A DNA stretch of 64,000 nucleotides from Odoribacter sp. Z80 (lineage in GTDB: Bacteria > Bacteroidota > Bacteroidia > Bacteroidales > Marinifilaceae), in NCBI RefSeq assembly GCF_009935865.1, contig NZ_QWEL01000001.1, positions 1-64,000 on the forward strand. Direction: 5' to 3'. Position numbers and translations under genes: made by a program. Below are positions 62,402-64,000 of this stretch, in pieces (positions within the stretch are counted from its first letter, which is position 1; the number at the start of each line of letters is the position of its first letter). The notes beneath the pieces were generated by a model. That model was not told the DNA's origin and ran no database searches. It worked only from the letters and a program-made list of their open reading frames with translations.

Positions 62402-64000
62402 ATGAATCTGAAGGAATTTCAACAAGCTATCCGGGAAGGGATTCCGGCTGAGTTGCCTGCACCGAAACCGTATGATCCGGAGATAAACCATGCTCCCAAG
62501 CGGAAAGATATATTGACTGCAGAAGAAAAGAAACTGGCTGTCCGGAACGCTTTACGCTATTTTGCGCCCCGGCATCACGCTGTCCTGGCTCGTGAGTTTG
62601 CCGAAGAATTGGAAAAATACGGCCGTATTTATATGTATCGTTTCCGGCCTGATTATGAGATGTACGCCCGTCCGATCGAAGATTATCCGCACAAGAGTTT
62701 GCAGGCTGCAGCTATTATGCTGATGATTAACAATAACCTGGACAAAGCAGTGGCCCAACATCCGCATGAATTGATTACTTACGGAGGAAACGGAGCGGTT
62801 TTCCAGAATTGGGCCCAGTATCGGCTGACCATGAAATATTTGTCGGAAATGACAGATGAACAGACGTTGGTGATGTATTCCGGTCATCCGATGGGATTAT
62901 TTCCTTCCCACAAGGATGCTCCCCGGGTGGTGGTGACCAATGGCATGGTTATTCCGAATTACTCAAAACCGGATGATTGGGAGCGTTTTAATGCTTTGGG
63001 AGTTTCTCAATACGGTCAAATGACAGCCGGTTCTTATATGTATATCGGACCTCAGGGAATTGTACACGGCACGACTATTACCGTATTGAATGCCGGGAGG
63101 AAGATTTCGAAGCGGGGAGAAGGCCTGGCAGGGAAATTGTTTGTTACCGCAGGCTTAGGCGGGATGTCCGGAGCTCAGCCCAAGGCCGGCAATATTGCGG
63201 GATGTGTCAGCATTACTGCTGAAATCAATCCGAAAGCCACTCAGACGCGTTATTCCCAGGGGTGGGTGGATGAAGTGATTGGCGAGCTGGATGTTCTGGT
63301 TGAACGAGTCCGGAAGGCTAAGGCGGCTAAAGAGGTGGTTTCCATTGCTTATCAGGGAAATGTGGTGGATTTGTGGGAGCGTTTGGCAGAGGAAGACATT
63401 GTCGTGGAGCTGGGTTCTGACCAGACCTCTTTGCACAATCCGTGGGCCGGGGGATATTATCCGGTGGGTCTCAGTTTTGAAGAAAGCAAACAGATGATGG
63501 CTGAGCAACCGGAATTGTTTAAACAGAAAGTACAGGAATCCTTGCGCCGTCATGTAGCTGCTATCAACCGTTGTGTGGAGCGTTTCGGTACCTATTTCTT
63601 TGATTACGGAAATGCTTTCTTGCTGGAGTCATCCCGTGCGGGTGCGGATATATTGAAACCGAATGGTGATTTTAAATATCCGTCATACGTTCAGGATATT
63701 ATGGGGCCGATGTGTTTTGATTACGGTTTCGGTCCGTTCCGTTGGGTATGTACCAGCGGGAAACCGGAAGACCTGGCTAAAACGGATGATTTGGCCTGCC
63801 GGGTGCTGGAAGAATTGGCTGCCGATTCTCCCGAGGAGATACAACAACAGATGCATGACAATATCCGGTGGATAAAGGCTGCTGCTGAAAATCATCTGGT
63901 GGTGGGGTCTCAGGCCCGTATTTTATATGCGGATGCGTTGGGTCGTCTGCGGATTGCCGAGGCTTTTAACAAGGCTATCGAATGGGGTGAAATTTCGGCT
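62402..64000 (+). CDS. hutU: urocanate hydratase (partial, runs off the right edge)
   Basis: Urocanase adds water to urocanate in histidine breakdown, using tightly bound NAD. The frame opens at the ATG at 62402 (MNLKEFQQAIREGIPAELP) and is unbroken to the window end (533 codons; full length in Bacteroidota is about 670). Key segments are LITYGGNGAVFQNWAQY, MYSGHPMGLFPS, YIGPQGIVHGTTIT, FVTAGLGGMSGAQPKAGNIAGCVS and SDQTSLHNPWAGGYYPVG. The last 60 residues seen are still helical. No other hut gene is in view; hutI, hutG or hutH are expected beyond the edge. Confidence 0.95.
   Translation, partial: MNLKEFQQAIREGIPAELPAPKPYDPEINHAPKRKDILTAEEKKLAVRNALRYFAPRHHAVLAREFAEELEKYGRIYMYRFRPDYEMYARPIEDYPHKSLQAAAIMLMINNNLDKAVAQHPHELITYGGNGAVFQNWAQYRLTMKYLSEMTDEQTLVMYSGHPMGLFPSHKDAPRVVVTNGMVIPNYSKPDDWERFNALGVSQYGQMTAGSYMYIGPQGIVHGTTITVLNAGRKISKRGEGLAGKLFVTAGLGGMSGAQPKAGNIAGCVSITAEINPKATQTRYSQGWVDEVIGELDVLVERVRKAKAAKEVVSIAYQGNVVDLWERLAEEDIVVELGSDQTSLHNPWAGGYYPVGLSFEESKQMMAEQPELFKQKVQESLRRHVAAINRCVERFGTYFFDYGNAFLLESSRAGADILKPNGDFKYPSYVQDIMGPMCFDYGFGPFRWVCTSGKPEDLAKTDDLACRVLEELAADSPEEIQQQMHDNIRWIKAAAENHLVVGSQARILYADALGRLRIAEAFNKAIEWGEISA

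Noticed and set aside
1-64000. CRISPR array, tRNA genes, insertion sequences or prophage
   Set aside because: I found no direct-repeat array, no cloverleaf with CCA or GTTC signature, and no transposase or phage structural motif.

Overview
The window comes from a Bacteroidales (phylum Bacteroidota) genome, probably a gut or oral commensal. The evidence is consistent: TAnnTTTG-type -7 promoter boxes, few Shine-Dalgarno sites, an UpxY-type antiterminator, a secreted host-glycan degradation operon whose gene order matches my recollection of the Bacteroides thetaiotaomicron BT0455-BT0461 region, a menF-D-B-C-E cluster, dipeptidyl peptidase IV, PepD and an N-terminally extended RluB. An Odoribacter-like organism fits but is only a guess. 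Base composition and codon use look even throughout, and I saw no transposase, phage module, tRNA or CRISPR.

Layout. 1-254: end of an rRNA operon (23S 3' end, 5S, strong terminator). 280-2301: a DUF5131 protein, uracil-DNA glycosylase and a small lipoprotein. 2508-17557: a tight eight-gene same-strand operon for exported glycan-active enzymes: an esterase, an esterase-GH27 fusion, a six-hairpin glycosidase, sialidase, GH20, SGNH esterase, GH2 beta-mannosidase and a second GH20. No SusC/SusD pair is present. 17568-26416: an AddB-like nuclease, a nitroreductase, a divergent FAH-fold protein, a GH29 fucosidase, CutC and a large transglutaminase-like lipoprotein. 26548-32087: acyl-CoA ligase, PepD and DPP IV, all on the minus strand. 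32332-35798: tgt, an LptF/G permease and rluB.

35814-46091 is a surface-polysaccharide region: UpxY, an SLBB exporter, two Wzz-like proteins, a WecA-like initiating transferase and dTDP-rhamnose synthesis (rmlA, C, D, B). It has no glycosyltransferase, flippase or polymerase genes. 46137-51905 is the menaquinone cluster menF-D-B-C-E. 52022-64000 is a housekeeping mix: a radical SAM protein, a THUMP-like methyltransferase, NhaD, small membrane proteins, an HTH regulator, TrxB, an Smr-domain protein, a NifX-like protein, a peroxiredoxin, outer-membrane phospholipase A and the start of urocanate hydratase, which runs off the right edge.

How the parts fit. The operon at 2.5-17.6 kb would strip acetyl groups, sialic acid, alpha-Gal or alpha-GalNAc, HexNAc and mannose from host N- and O-glycans, and the fucosidase at 21.7 kb complements it. 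The most unusual items are the esterase-GH27 fusion, the presence of three separate esterase modules in one sialidase operon, the transglutaminase-like lipoprotein with a second degenerate copy of its fold, and a 169-bp intergenic element bounded by perfect 15-bp inverted repeats between the two wzz genes. I did not find a clearly new defence or mobile system.
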